From NCBI GenBank assembly GCA_023630585.1, contig CM042540.1, positions 16,429,574-16,493,573 of the forward strand: a stretch of 64,000 nt of DNA, given 5' to 3'. Position 1 is the first letter of the stretch; each line of letters begins with the position of its first letter. The DNA is from Cranoglanis bouderius. Its lineage: Eukaryota > Chordata > Actinopteri > Siluriformes > Cranoglanididae. Below the pieces are notes generated by a model that searched no databases, was not told the origin of the DNA, and saw nothing but the letters and a program-made list of their open reading frames with translations. The position numbers and the translations under genes were made by a program. Below are positions 44,000 through 50,773 of this stretch, one piece after another.

Positions 44000-44696
44000 A
44001 AAGCATTAACAAATTGCTGACTGAAAGCATGAACGGGAATCTATTGAAAACGCCAAAGGTTAGCCGCTAGAGTGACTTGCAACTTTTTACTATGAACACA
44101 ACAGAGCTTAACAGCCTCATGTGCCCTTTATGTTCAGTATTACGTGTCTTAATGGCTCCTAATTGAGCTTAAACATCACAATATATTACTGGGTGAGTTT
44201 GAATGGGATCAATTACATACATATATATGTGTGGATAAGTTGTTTTTGTTGTTGTTAATGTGAGCAGCAGAGATTGGGGTCTGAAAGTGAGTGTTTTAAA
44301 ACCGCTGCCTGCACAACAGCTCCTGAAACAACACCTCAATTCCAACAATTCCTCGCTAATACATTTGAAACGAAACTTGGCGCTTGTCCTCCATATAGGG
44401 TCCTCTCTGTATTTACAGAAATTACATAATAGATATGCGTTTTATATCACTATAAATCATTTATACACTGAGACAGTTAGCTAACATTTCATTTTTTTAG
44501 CCCAGCTTTACCTACTGGGTTGTACAAGCTTAAAGGCTAGCCGGCTATGCTAACCATTACAGACTTGCCCTTTACTAAATAAGTCTGTCTAACTGGACAG
44601 AGTCTACTTACAGAGCAAATCAGGGAATTTAAAAAATAAATTAATTAATTTAAAAAATATATATGTATAGATGAGTTCATACATACCAATGTCCAT
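15963..44696 (-). CDS. blmh: Bleomycin hydrolase, 12 coding exons, complete
   Basis: This is a cytosolic papain-like (C1B) cysteine aminopeptidase. In the family it forms a hexameric barrel, trims peptides, inactivates bleomycin and hydrolyses homocysteine thiolactone. Twelve GT-AG exons join in phase into 453 codons plus TAA; human BLMH has 455. The catalytic triad is intact: Cys72 in SGRCWIFSCLNVMRLPF, His371 in DSLMTHAM, and Asn395 in KWRVENSWGDD. The C-terminus ends DPVILPAWDPMGALA, the conserved self-capping tail of the family. The start is the ATG at 44696, with an in-frame TAA at 44726-44724. The first coding exon contributes only 10 nt. The gene spans 28.7 kb, mostly because intron 1 (4.1 kb), intron 6 (7.5 kb), intron 10 (2.6 kb) and intron 11 (7.7 kb) host transposons. 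It is read in the same direction as slc6a4 downstream. Confidence 0.96.
16290..17373 (-). mobile_element. Truncated Tc1/mariner transposon in blmh intron 11
   Basis: The minus strand encodes a Tc1 N-terminus from 17052 (MPRSKEFYKAFRKKVVDAYE, then a helix-turn-helix with HHSTARKIIYKWRR). Decayed catalytic parts follow: LWTDKSKIKLFG near 16620 and DNDPKHTNKSNKEW near 16370, with stops. TIR-like stretches GGGGTGTACTTACTTTTTCC (17220) and GGGGTATACTTATTTTTTCA (17344) sit at the right end. The 3' third, including the catalytic Glu, is gone. The left limit is approximate. Confidence 0.85.
17374..17899. other. blmh intron 11 between transposons
   Basis: AT-rich intron DNA. AGTCCATAAATAGTTGGACA near 17447 resembles a lone Tc1 terminal repeat. 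Nothing else is assignable. Confidence 0.4.
17905..18568 (-). repeat. LTR, 3' copy
   Basis: It is 664 bp, minus strand TGTTAGAGAACC ... CATAACA. A TATA-like TATTTAAA is at 18242-18235 and AATAAA at 17934-17929. Near its 5' end are short palindromes (TTCGCGCAGCGAA, GACTCTGGGAGTC, CGCTCGCTTAGCGAGCG). Confidence 0.88.
18420..20814 (-). pseudogene. Repetitive internal ORF of the LTR element, frameshifted
   Basis: An ORF opens 17 nt after the central LTR with MDAAGKILATHAKFFVPPLD. It continues in a second frame from about 20600 with GFARWWAEAHLYSGHQEMNT and FVDLLLQEYGRPEFDPDLN. Its position and the LLQEYG / FLEHYERDRANV segments would suit a Gag-like N-terminus, but I recognise no family. Downstream come five 42-bp units (EVHGMTSSEAKSMS, 20096-19893), then a long 15-bp-period Ser/Val/Pro tract (about 19880-19060; units like SSPVS), then a 12-bp-period Lys/Ser/Pro tract (19050-18740; SSKP). 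The last 488-codon frame runs through the polypurine tract into the 3' LTR and stops at 18420. Frameshifts near 20600 and 19880 break it. There is no protease, polymerase or integrase motif. Confidence 0.6.
19893..20096. repeat. Five 42-bp tandem repeats
   Basis: The unit GGAGGAGGTCATCCCGTGGA plus 22 more bases recurs five times with few changes. The period is a multiple of three, so it encodes a 14-residue repeat in the LTR element ORF. Confidence 0.9.
20831..21473 (-). repeat. LTR, central copy
   Basis: It is 643 bp and very similar to the 3' copy, with two indels: about 20 extra bases near the TAACA end and a gap matching 18275-18335. It serves as 3' LTR of the truncated unit and 5' LTR of the full unit. 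Confidence 0.88.
21474..21967 (-). repeat. Second, truncated internal segment of the LTR element
   Basis: It is homologous to 18569-19060: the polypurine tract, the LKRQPDKLRSGSGTLDI end of the ORF and the SSKP tract. It lacks everything upstream because the first unit was deleted from inside its LTR to inside the repeat tract. Confidence 0.85.
21968..22056 (-). repeat. LTR, truncated 5' copy
   Basis: About 89 bp of LTR start (TGTCAGAGAACC on the minus strand) fuse abruptly to the internal tandem-repeat region at the junction GGAGAC|GTGGAATG (about 21966). Confidence 0.85.
22062..23842. other. blmh intron 11, right part
   Basis: AT-rich with A/T homopolymers (23014-23027, 23125-23138) and a short (TA)n at 23446-23462. 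No gene or assignable element is seen. Confidence 0.5.
23843..23912 (-). CDS. blmh: blmh coding exon 11 (active-site Asn395)
   Basis: It encodes GEKQGCYKKWRVENSWGDDR and GNK, with donor G|GTAAGG. Asn395 in ENSWG completes the triad. Confidence 0.95.
24183..25902 (+). mobile_element. Tc1 transposon (outer) interrupted by a second Tc1, in blmh intron 10
   Basis: Matching terminal inverted repeats (CAGTGCTCTCCGCTAATATT at left; CAGTGCCCTCCACTTATATT read inward from the right) are flanked by TA at 24181-24182 and 25903-25904. Only the C-terminal transposase part survives on the plus strand: YQQILNENLTASARKLKMGS and GWIFQQDNGPKHTSKLTQKW, then WPSQSPNL joined to KRRVHQRG, so the segment with the catalytic Glu is deleted. 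Confidence 0.88.
24276..25392 (-). mobile_element. Inner Tc1 transposon, degraded, nested in the outer copy
   Basis: The minus strand carries Tc1 pieces: MGRGSPLCAKPRERVVSQFK with a helix-turn-helix (IAKNLGLSPSTVYNIVKRFR) from 25160, HVRDLRALRRHCLRNHHATV from about 24970, and IMKRRIRQWRPRTVEQLKSC near 24300. It is the same family as the plus-strand copy at 48533-50093. It sits between the left TIR and the surviving C-terminal part of the outer element, so it inserted later. Confidence 0.85.
25905..26538. other. blmh intron 10, right part
   Basis: It holds a GA-rich simple repeat at 26238-26282 and nothing else recognisable. Confidence 0.5.
26539..26656 (-). CDS. blmh: blmh coding exon 10 (active-site His371)
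   Basis: It encodes FNHELVFGVSVKNLNKAERL, IYGDSLMTHAMVLTAVTEK. His371 in MTHAM is the catalytic histidine. The donor is AAG|GTACTG. Confidence 0.96.
26822..26889 (-). CDS. blmh: blmh coding exon 9
   Basis: It encodes AVWFGCDVGKHFHGKLGIND and MN, plus two bases of a Val codon finished by exon 10. The donor is GT|GTGAGT. Confidence 0.95.
27340..27498 (-). CDS. blmh: blmh coding exon 8
   Basis: It encodes VCLVNDPRPQNPFGKLYSVE, YLGNMVAGRRTRYNNQPIEL and LKRAAADSIKEGE. The donor is GAG|GTACGG. Confidence 0.97.
27605..27760 (-). CDS. blmh: blmh coding exon 7
   Basis: It encodes VFRVVSVCLGSPPDTICWEY, RDKDKTFHHIGPLTPKEFYI and QHVKPLYNLQDK, with donor AAG|GTACAG. Confidence 0.97.
27761..29439. other. 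blmh intron 6, left of the DIRS remnant
   Basis: No exon was found. TGGCCGAGTGG at 28751-28761 fits a pol III A box, but no B box follows. The DNA from about 28450 is less AT-rich than normal intron here and may be old retroelement sequence; I cannot assign it. Confidence 0.4.
29440..30120 (-). mobile_element. DIRS-like retrotransposon remnant, internally deleted
   Basis: On the minus strand, 29985-29860 reads RRFTSIDLKDTYFHISISPP, a DIRS-type reverse transcriptase segment (family form LDLKDAYFHI). Only about 100 bp further on, 29790-29720 reads EGICTAASWSSLHTFLRFY, the form of the C-terminal end of a DIRS tyrosine recombinase. The rest of RT, RNase H and the recombinase core is therefore missing between them. 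Stops and frameshifts are frequent. The limits are approximate. Confidence 0.65.
30121..33189. other. blmh intron 6, middle
   Basis: No exon was found. Contents: a GAT triplet run at 30470-30484, an A-rich run at 31085-31111, and (AAT)n followed by TTACATTTATGTAGCGCTTT (31816-31857), a widespread fish repeat end. CAACAAACTGAACATATTCA occurs at 29790 and again at 31063. Confidence 0.45.
33190..34565 (+). mobile_element. Degraded Tc1/mariner transposon in blmh intron 6
   Basis: Inverted terminal pieces AAGTATTCAACCCCCC (33200) and GGGGGTTGAATACTTTTCC (34539) bracket plus-strand transposase fragments. These are a Lys-rich start (KAKEHSKEVKFKVTEFH), CDETKIEILYFGKF, and KYGGGSIMLWRHFSSSESGP, all broken by stops and indels. 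Confidence 0.82.
34566..35280. other. blmh intron 6, right end
   Basis: AT-rich with no assignable feature. Confidence 0.45.
35281..35373 (-). CDS. blmh: blmh coding exon 6
   Basis: It encodes LREYCLRLRNMVASNATKAE and LTEAMDTMIEE, with donor GAG|GTCAGT. Confidence 0.96.
35612..36040. repeat. Fold-back repeat, copy 2
   Basis: It is homologous to 14655-15080, sharing GATTGGACAA, GTGTTCCAAGA and TGTATCACCACTTGTCTGTG. The terminal hairpin arms at 35932-35967 and 35993-36027 are still recognisable but more diverged. It lies in blmh intron 5. Confidence 0.75.
36166..36330. repeat. Dispersed repeat fragment
   Basis: AGTGGTGGAAAGAGTAC with TACTTGAGTAAAAATACTGC resembles a common non-autonomous repeat of fish genomes. 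This is from memory of the pattern only. The rest of intron 5 is AT-rich. Confidence 0.4.
36839..36927 (-). CDS. blmh: blmh coding exon 5
   Basis: It encodes EKYGVIPKKCFPESHSSEAS and RRMNDVLNHK. It starts after CCAG and ends AAG|GTATAC. Confidence 0.95.
36928..37620. other. blmh intron 4
   Basis: AT-rich. TTCATTCATTCACCTTCAGT at 37362 resembles the end of a repeat also seen near 41030. Nothing else is seen. Confidence 0.4.
37621..37762 (-). CDS. blmh: blmh coding exon 4
   Basis: It encodes VERCYYFLHSCVETAQRNEP, VDGRLVQFLLSNPTNDGGQW and DMLVNLI, with donor G|GTCAGT. Confidence 0.97.
38080..38607 (+). mobile_element. Tc1-derived MITE, copy 1 (blmh intron 3)
   Basis: TIRs CAGTACTGTGCAAAAGTTTT and the near-complement ending TTTGCACAGTACTA are flanked by TA (38078-38079, 38608-38609). 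The 528-bp body has no transposase frame but is closely similar to 50171-50688, including AAAGTCAAAGTCTCCAGAAG. It is probably a deletion derivative of a Tc1 element. Confidence 0.85.
38608..39563. other. blmh intron 3, right part
   Basis: AT-rich; nothing is assignable. Confidence 0.45.
39564..39673 (-). CDS. blmh: blmh coding exon 3 (active-site Cys72)
   Basis: It encodes GRCWIFSCLNVMRLPFMKKY and NIEEFEFSQSYLFFWDK. Cys72 is the nucleophile. The donor is AAG|GTAAGT. Confidence 0.97.
39740..39880. repeat. Dispersed repeat in blmh intron 2
   Basis: TTTTATTGGTCACATACACA followed by CACAGTACGACATGCAGTGA has the look of a widespread fish repeat. The family is not named. Confidence 0.4.
40414..40611 (-). 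CDS. blmh: blmh coding exon 2 (residues 4-69)
   Basis: It encodes GLSGEKVSAFIKRLHSEPRY, LLAQNVSTCIDPLEVCL and EGKPVTNQKNSG. It is 198 nt long, with acceptor CCACAG and donor G|GTGACC. Confidence 0.96.
40612..41840. other. blmh intron 1, left part
   Basis: At 41030-41170, CATTCA repeats are followed by TCAATAACCACTTTACTTGG and CTTATCCCAGGAACG, a known style of dispersed fish repeat. Otherwise the sequence is AT-rich intron. Confidence 0.4.
41850..41960 (+). mobile_element. LINE reverse-transcriptase 3' fragment
   Basis: The plus strand reads IGDRAFIVTIPKLWNTRSIN and then SCFRYKTCL. This matches the conserved C-terminal tail of many vertebrate LINE ORF2 proteins (GDRAFxxAAPKLWNxLP...FK.LKT). 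It is followed by a (CAAA)n tract (41957-41980), as at LINE 3' ends. Confidence 0.6.
41988..43583 (+). mobile_element. Tc1 transposon with long IR/DR ends (blmh intron 1)
   Basis: Ends of about 210 bp are inverted repeats, each holding the direct repeat AAAGTGAGTACACCCC twice (41998 and 42189 at left; complements at about 43385 and 43568 at right). The left end is CAGTATCTCAC after TA. The right end loses its last bases into an (AT)n run. The transposase frame between them is broken. Confidence 0.9.
42351..43320 (+). pseudogene. Tc1 transposase pseudogene
   Basis: It starts MAPHGKELSEDLKKRIGALH, with two helix-turn-helix units (IANTLKLSCSTVAKTIQRFN; ASIAAEVEGVGGQPVSAQAI). A TAG at 42771 interrupts the frame just before MDYWNHVLWSDETKINLFG, which has the first catalytic Asp. 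TVKHGGGSVMVWGC follows. In FQHGNNPKHTSK the expected catalytic Asp is Gly. The Glu in NPIEHLWG remains, and a frameshift follows at about 43195 before a VVMEEWKRTPVATCEALVNS tail. It cannot be active. Confidence 0.9.
43583..43624. repeat. (AT)n microsatellite
   Basis: It adjoins the right end of the Tc1 element and replaces its terminal bases. Confidence 0.95.
43625..44686. other. blmh intron 1, right part
   Basis: It contains a T run (43757-43774), (ATT)n tracts at 43810-43850 and 43952-43998, and AT-rich DNA up to the exon-1 donor. No further element is recognised. Confidence 0.5.
44687..44696 (-). CDS. blmh: blmh coding exon 1 (MDI plus one base)
   Basis: The sequence is ATGGACATTG|GTATGT. 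Ten coding bases join the next exon to read MDIGLSGEKV, parallel to the vertebrate N-terminus. The flanking 44700-44830 is CpG-rich. Confidence 0.88.
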
Positions 44697-44830
44697 GTTT
44701 GCTCGCAGGAGACTCTTTACCGGTTATGCGGGTTTTCCTTCGCCTTTGTTTATTTTATTCGCCGACAGGCAGCCAGTCAGCGAGCGCGGAATCCCGGAAA
44801 CAGGAAACGCAAATTACCTTCCAGTTGTGG
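44697..44830 (-). promoter_or_regulatory. blmh 5'UTR and probable CpG-rich promoter
   Basis: Upstream of the blmh ATG, CpGs cluster (CGCCGACAGG, GCGAGCGCGGAATCCCGG) in otherwise CpG-poor DNA. No TATA box is clear. The in-frame TAA at 44726 confirms the start choice. Confidence 0.55.
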
Positions 44831-46452
44831 GCTCCTACGTACAGATGTGCATTTAACAGAAGTATGTTTGTTTCATATGGCTATTGTCTCTAAAATGTGG
44901 GTGCTGATATATTTTTCTTGCTAACATCTTTTTCGCTTCTGGTGTTTGTTTTGCTTGGACTACTTTTAATGAACAAGGTCTCACTGGGAGTTTAAACACA
45001 TACAGAATCAATGAAAGGAAGAAAAAAAAAAGAACATGCTCAGAAAATATGAGAAACGTTTTGGTGAAGCATGCCACAGATAAATATGGACAATACTGCT
45101 ATTAGCAATATCAAGTCACCAGGGGCCCCCATAAGAATAAAGGATTTTCAACAGGATTACAATACAGTACAACATATACCATATATAAAGTGGGTAAAGT
45201 GAAAAATTAAGCAAGCATGACATTCATTCCATGAGGTTCCAAAGTTCTGGAAGCGTACATAAGCTCTTGCTCATTATGTTTTTTTACTCCATGCTCCCAT
45301 AACAAAAGCCAGCCAAGCAAACAGATATCATTAATGCTATGTCCATCACTGTAGAAATGTCTCACCACAGGAAAGCTGAAATTCTTCGTTCTGCTCATGG
45401 TGCAAAGGGATATAATATACAATGGATATAAACAGTCTACACACCCCTGTTAAATAGCATCTAAGAAATAACTTACCATCACCTGGTTGTATAAGTATGC
45501 ACACCCTTTTATAATAGGGGATGTGACTGAGCTCAGAATTAAGCAGTCAAATGGGGCACCACAACCCAGAACAGGACATACCTGCAAAATTGGAGATACA
45601 TCTGCATTAATTACATAAGTACATTGCAGTTAATCCCTAGAGTCTTCTTCAGATTTATATGTATCTTCTTCAGATACACTTATTGGCCACTTTAATAGGA
45701 ACACCAGTTCCCCTTGCTCATACATGCAATTATCAGTCAGCCAGTCAGTCATGTGGCAGCAGTGCAATGCATAAACCCATGCATTTACACATTAAGACCT
45801 TCAGTTAATGTTCCATCAAACACCAGATTAGGGGAAAATGTGATCTCAGTGACTTTGACCTTGGCATGGTTATTACAATAGTATCTAGAGTGGTGCGGGA
45901 AAAAAATAAATAAATAAAAAATAAATAAATTCCAGTGAGGATCATTTCTGTAGGCAGAAACAGTGAAAAAGAAGGGGGAAAAAAGGAGAAGAAAAAGTAA
46001 CCAGACTCATTTAAGATGGAATTCTACAGTACCTCTACAACTCTTTACAACCTTGGTGATCAGAAAAGCATCTCAGAATGTACAACATGTCAAACCTTGA
46101 AGCAGATGGGCTACAACAGCAGAAGATCACATCAGATTCCAGTTCTGTCAGCCTAGAACAAGCATCTGAGACTACAGTGAGTTCAGGCTCAATGAAACTG
46201 GACAGTAGAAGATTGGACAAAGACCAGGTGAAGTTTTTTTTAATTGTAGGATGTAGAGCCCCCAAAAATAAAAAATAAAAATAACAAAAATTACTATCAA
46301 CAGCTTTTAGGCAGGAATGGATAATACCACTGATTTTCTTTTCAATACAATATGAAGATGATACCAAGACTAGTATCCCGATAACAATAGTGATACTTTG
46401 AAAAGTCTTCTTGTGGGCATAAAAATGGGAAATTGTTGCAATTTCTACAATA
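44831..46452 (+). mobile_element. Two Tc1 remnants upstream of blmh
   Basis: At 45428-45515, AACAGTCTACACACCCCTGT and GTATGCACACCCTTTTATAA resemble a Tc1 terminal repeat. At 45676-46240, TTATTGGCCACTTTAATAGG opens a second remnant, with CTCAGAATGTACAACATGTC and GATGGGCTACAACAGCAGAA from a Tc1 transposase gene, stops included. 44831-45420 holds nothing assignable. Confidence 0.6.
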
Positions 46453-48034
46453 CAGGTGCATCTCAATAAATTAGAATGTCATGGAAAAGTTCATTTATTT
46501 CAGTAATTCAACTCAAATTGTGAAACTCGTGTATTAAATAAATTCAGTGCACACAGACTGAAGTAGTTTAAGTCTTTGGTTCTTTTAATTGTGATGATTT
46601 TGGCTCACATTTAACAAAAACCCACCAATTCACTATCTCAACAAATTAGAATATGGTGACTTGCCAATCAGCTAATCAACTCAAAACACCTGCAAAGGTT
46701 TCCTGAGCCTTCAAAATGGTCTCTCAGTTTGGTTCACTAGGCTACACAATCATGGGGAAGACTGCTGATCTGATAGTTGTCCAGAAGACAGTCATTGACA
46801 CCCTTCACAAGGAGGGTAAGCCACAAACATTCATTGCCAGAGAAGCTGGCTGTTCACAGAGTGCTGTATCCAAGCATGTTAACAGAAGGTTGAGTGGAAG
46901 GAAAAAGTGTGGAAGAAAAAGATGCACAACCAACCAAGAGAACCGCAGCCTTATGAGGATTGTCAAGCAAAATCGATTCAAGAATTTGAGTGAACTTCAC
47001 AAGGAATGGACTGAGGCTGGGATCAAGGCATCAAGAGCCACCACACACAGACGTGTCAAGGAATTTGGCTACAGTTGTCGTATTCCTCTTATTAAGCCAC
47101 TCCTGAACCACAGACAACATCAGAGGTGTCTTACCTGGGCTAAGGAGAAGAAGAACTGGACTGTTGCCCAGTGGTCCAAAGTCCCCTTTTCAGATGAGAG
47201 CAAGTTTTGTATTTCATTTGGAAACCAAGGTCCTAGAGTCTGGAGGAAGTGTGGAGAAGCTCATAGCCCAAGTTGCTTGAAGTCCAGTGTTAAGTTTCCA
47301 CAGTCTGTGATGATTTGGGGTGCAATGTCATCTGCTGGTGTTGGTCTATTGTGTTTTTTGAAAACCAAAGTCACTGCACCCGTTTACCAAGAAATTTTGG
47401 AGCACTTCATGCTTCCTTCTGCTGACCAGCTTTTTGAAGATGCTGATTTCATTTTCCAGCAGGATTTGGCACCTGCCCACACTGCCAAAAGCAGCAAAAG
47501 TTGCTTAAATGACCATGGTGTTGGTGTGCTTGACTGGCCAGCAAACTCACCACACCTAAACCCCACAGAGAATCTATGGGGCATTGTCAAGAGGAAAATG
47601 AGAACAAGAGACCACAAAATGCAGATGAGCTGAAGGCCACTGTCAAAGAAACCTGGGCTTCCATACCACCTCAGCAGTGCCACAAACTGATCACCTCCAT
47701 GCCACGCCGAATTCAGGCAGTAATTAAAGCAAAAGGAGCCCCTACCAAGTATTGAGTACATGTGCAGTAAATGAACATACTTTCCAGAAGGCCAACAATT
47801 CACTAAAAATGTTTTTTTATTGGTCTTATGAAGTATTCTAATTTGGTGAGATAGTGAATTGGTGGGTTTTTGTTAAATGTGAGCCAAAATCATTACAATT
47901 AAAAGAACCAAAGACTTAAACTACTTCAGTCTGTGTGCATTGAATTTATTTAATACACGAGTTTCACAATTTGAGTTGAATTACTGAAATAAATGAACTT
48001 TTCCACGACATTCTAATTTATTGAGATGCACCTG
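46453..48034 (+). mobile_element. Nearly intact Tc1/mariner transposon
   Basis: The 1582-bp element has TIRs of about 210 bp: CAGGTGCATCTCAATAAATT at the left and its complement at the right. It is flanked by TA (46451-46452 and 48035-48036). The TIRs contain an inner repeat (CAACAAATTAGAATATGGTG / complement near 47838). It encodes the transposase described separately. Confidence 0.93.
46752..47755 (+). pseudogene. Tc1 transposase, DD34E, single frameshift near the C-terminus
   Basis: It cuts and pastes its own element in the nucleus by DDE chemistry. I take the ATG at 46752 (MGKTADLIVVQKTVIDTLHK) rather than the one at 46716. Helix-turn-helix domains fill the first 110 residues. The catalytic residues are all present: Asp in PFSDESKFCISFGNQG, Asp in FIFQQDLAPAHTAK, and Glu in LNPTENLWGIV, with 34 residues between the last two. 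The frame is open for 294 codons to 47633. A one-base indel near 47600 diverts it; the expected tail (NADELKATV... SMPRRIQAVIKAKGAPTKY) continues in another frame to TGA at 47753. Confidence 0.88.
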
Positions 48035-48456
48035 TATATATTTGCAAACATAGGTATCAAGAAATATGTGATATACAAAAATGAGGCTGCTTGCTTTTTG
48101 AGTCCTTTTTAATTACAAAAATAAGCTGTATGAGTGTGTCTGATGTGATCTAATTATGTAAAGAAAACTGTACATTACAGTAATTAATAAATGTCATTAT
48201 AGTAAAACAAGGCCCAGCTTTTGATTATGGCACCCCATGCCAGGATAAATGAGAGTTACAATATTAAGAGTATTCATTAACAGTTTAGTAAGAATCCTAA
48301 TTACACAGTGTGTGACTGCCCTCTTGTGGCAGTGACAAGATAATAATTATGGAAGTGCTTTTTAACGCAAGAGACAGCGGTCATGCGCAGAACCGAGCAG
48401 TGCATGTGTTCTGGAATTATATTTTGTAATTTATAATGTGTACAACTAAATGAAAT

Positions 48457-48459
<3 letters not shown>
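48035..48459. other. Intergenic gap between Tc1 copies
   Basis: AT-rich; nothing is assignable. Confidence 0.5.

Positions 48460-48532
<73 letters not shown>
48460..48532. repeat. (AT)n microsatellite
   Basis: About 36 AT units adjoin the left end of the next Tc1 element. Confidence 0.95.
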
Positions 48533-48535
<3 letters not shown>

Positions 48536-50093
48536 CCCAATTCCAAAAAAGTTAGGATGCTGTGTAATACGCAATGATTTGCAAATCTCATAAACCCATA
48601 TGTTATTCACAATAGAACATAGAAAACATATCAAATGTTTAAACTGAGTAAATGTACCATTTTAAGAAAAAAAAAGATTATTTTTCATTTGATGGTCGCA
48701 ACATGTCTCAAAAAAGTTGGGGTGGGGGCAACAAAAGGCTGGAAAAGTAAGTGTTACTAAAAAAAAACAGCTGGAGGTTAATTGGCAACAGGTCAGTAGC
48801 ATGATTGGGTATAAAAAAGAGTATCTTAGACAGGCAGAGTCTCTCAGAAGTAAAGATGGGCAGAGGTTCACCAATCTGCAAAAAACTGCCTCTACAATTT
48901 GTGGAACAATTTCAGAATAATGTTCCTCAACGTAAAATTGTGCAGACTATGAATATCTCATCATCTACAGTACATAATATCATCAAAAGATTCAGAAAAT
49001 CTGGATAAATCTCTGTGCGCAAGGGACAAGGGTGAAAATCAATATTGCATGCCCGTGATCTTCAGGCCCTCAGGCAGCACTGCATTAAAAACAGGCATAA
49101 TTCTGTTATAGAAATCACTGCATGGGCTCAGAAACACCTCCAAAACTCATTGTCTGTGAACACAGTTCGCCGTGCCATCCACAAATGCAGGTTAAAGCTC
49201 TATCATGCAAAGAAGAAGCCATATGTGAACATGATCCAGAAATGCCGCTGTCTTCTCTCGGCCAAAGCTCATTTAAAATGGACTGAGGCAAAGTGGAAAA
49301 CTGTTCTGTGGTCAGACGAATCGAAATTTGAAATTCTTTTTGGAAACCATGGACACCGCATCCTCTGGACTAAAGAGGAGAGGGACCATCGGGCTTGTTA
49401 TCAGCGCTCAGTTCAGAAGCCTGCATCTCTGATGGTATGGGGGTGCATTAGTGCCTATGGAATGGGCAGCTTGCACATCTAGAAAGGCACCATCAATGCT
49501 GGAAGGTATATACAGGTTTTAGAGCAACATATGCTTCCATTCAGATGACATCTTTTTCAGGGAAGGCCTTGCATATTTCAGCAAGACAATGCTAAACCAC
49601 ATACTGCATCTATTACAACAGCATGGCTTCGTAGTAGTCCGGGTGATGAACTGGCCTGCCTGCAATCCAGAACTTTCACCAATTGAAAACATTTGGAGCA
49701 TCATGAAACGAAAAATACGACAAAGAAGACCCAGGACTGTTGAGCAGCTAGAATCCTGTATCAGACACGAATGGGACAACATTCCTCTCCCAGAACTCCA
49801 GCAACTGGTCTCCTCAGTTCCCAGACGTATACAGACTGCTGTTAAAAGAAGAGGGGATGCTACACAGTGGTAAACATGGCCCTGTCCCAACTTTTTTGTG
49901 ACATGTTGCTGCCATCAAATTCAAAATTACCTTATTTTTTCATTAAAATGGTAAATTTTCTCAGTTTAAACATTTGATATGTTTTCTATGTTCTATTGTG
50001 AATAACATATGGGTTTATGAGATTTGCAAATCATTGCATTCTGTTTATAGTTACATTTTGCACAGTGTCCCAACTTTTTTGGAATTTGGGTTG
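48533..50093 (+). mobile_element. Tc1 transposon with decayed transposase
   Basis: TIRs start near CCCAATTCCAAAAAAGTT and end CAACTTTTTTGGAATTTGGG TTG before TA. Plus-strand transposase pieces in order: MGRGSPICKKLPLQFVEQFQ with HTH (VQTMNISSSTVHNIIKRFRK), stops near 49005, [54 protein letters not shown], a stop at 49480, FQQDNAKPHTA, and SPIENIWSIMKRKIRQRRPR to RGDATQW at 49872. The Asp-Asp-Glu residues remain, but several stops and frameshifts make it dead. It is the same family as the nested copy at 24276-25392. Confidence 0.9.
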
Positions 50094-50170
50094 TATATTG
50101 TTTGTATGTTCAGCCTGTGATATTGTGTAAATAAGATCTAATCGGCATGTTAGGTTTATATATGTATATA

Positions 50171-50685
50171 CAGTACTGTGCAAAACTTTTAGGTACTTTT
50201 TAGTACAAACTTCGTTATAGATTTTTTATTTTATGATTTCTACATTATCAGGTCAGTACAAAACATTTTAGATACAAAACATTAGTTTTCTGCACAAAAT
50301 GAAATGTTACAGAAAAATTAAAGAAAGCAGCATATTACGTAAGAGACCAGACAAAAAACACAATGAAGGCTGCTGGGTTTTGTTGCAAAAATAAGAAGCG
50401 AGTGCGAAAGTCAAAGTCTCCAGAAGAACTGTGGCTGGTTCTGCAAGATGCTCAATAAAACTTACCAGCTAATTTCCTTATAAAACTGCACAAATTGTAC
50501 AGGAGACTACTATTTTTATTTTTATTTTTTTGTCACACCAAATATTGACTGTGTTTCATTTACTACTGTTTACTGCTCTTTACGTTTGTTTGTTTTTTTA
50601 ATCTAGAAACATTTAATTTCATTATTTTGAAGGCATCTTTGCTTTACAGCATTTCTTTGCATGTGCCTAAAACCTTTGCACAGTA

Positions 50686-50688
<3 letters not shown>
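50171..50688 (+). mobile_element. Tc1-derived MITE, copy 2
   Basis: It is 518 bp with TIRs CAGTACTGTGCAAAACTTTT and complement, flanked by TA (50169-50170, 50689-50690). It is closely similar to 38080-38607, with small indels. Its right TA is continuous with the adjoining (TA)n array. Confidence 0.87.

Positions 50689-50770
<82 letters not shown>
50689..50770. repeat. (TA)n microsatellite
   Basis: About 41 TA units begin exactly at the TA target site of the MITE. Confidence 0.95.

Positions 50771-50773
<3 letters not shown>

Noticed and set aside
48301..48591. ORFs of repeated Tyr-Ile at AT microsatellites (also near 50700 and 55810)
   Set aside because: Dinucleotide repeats give open frames without meaning.
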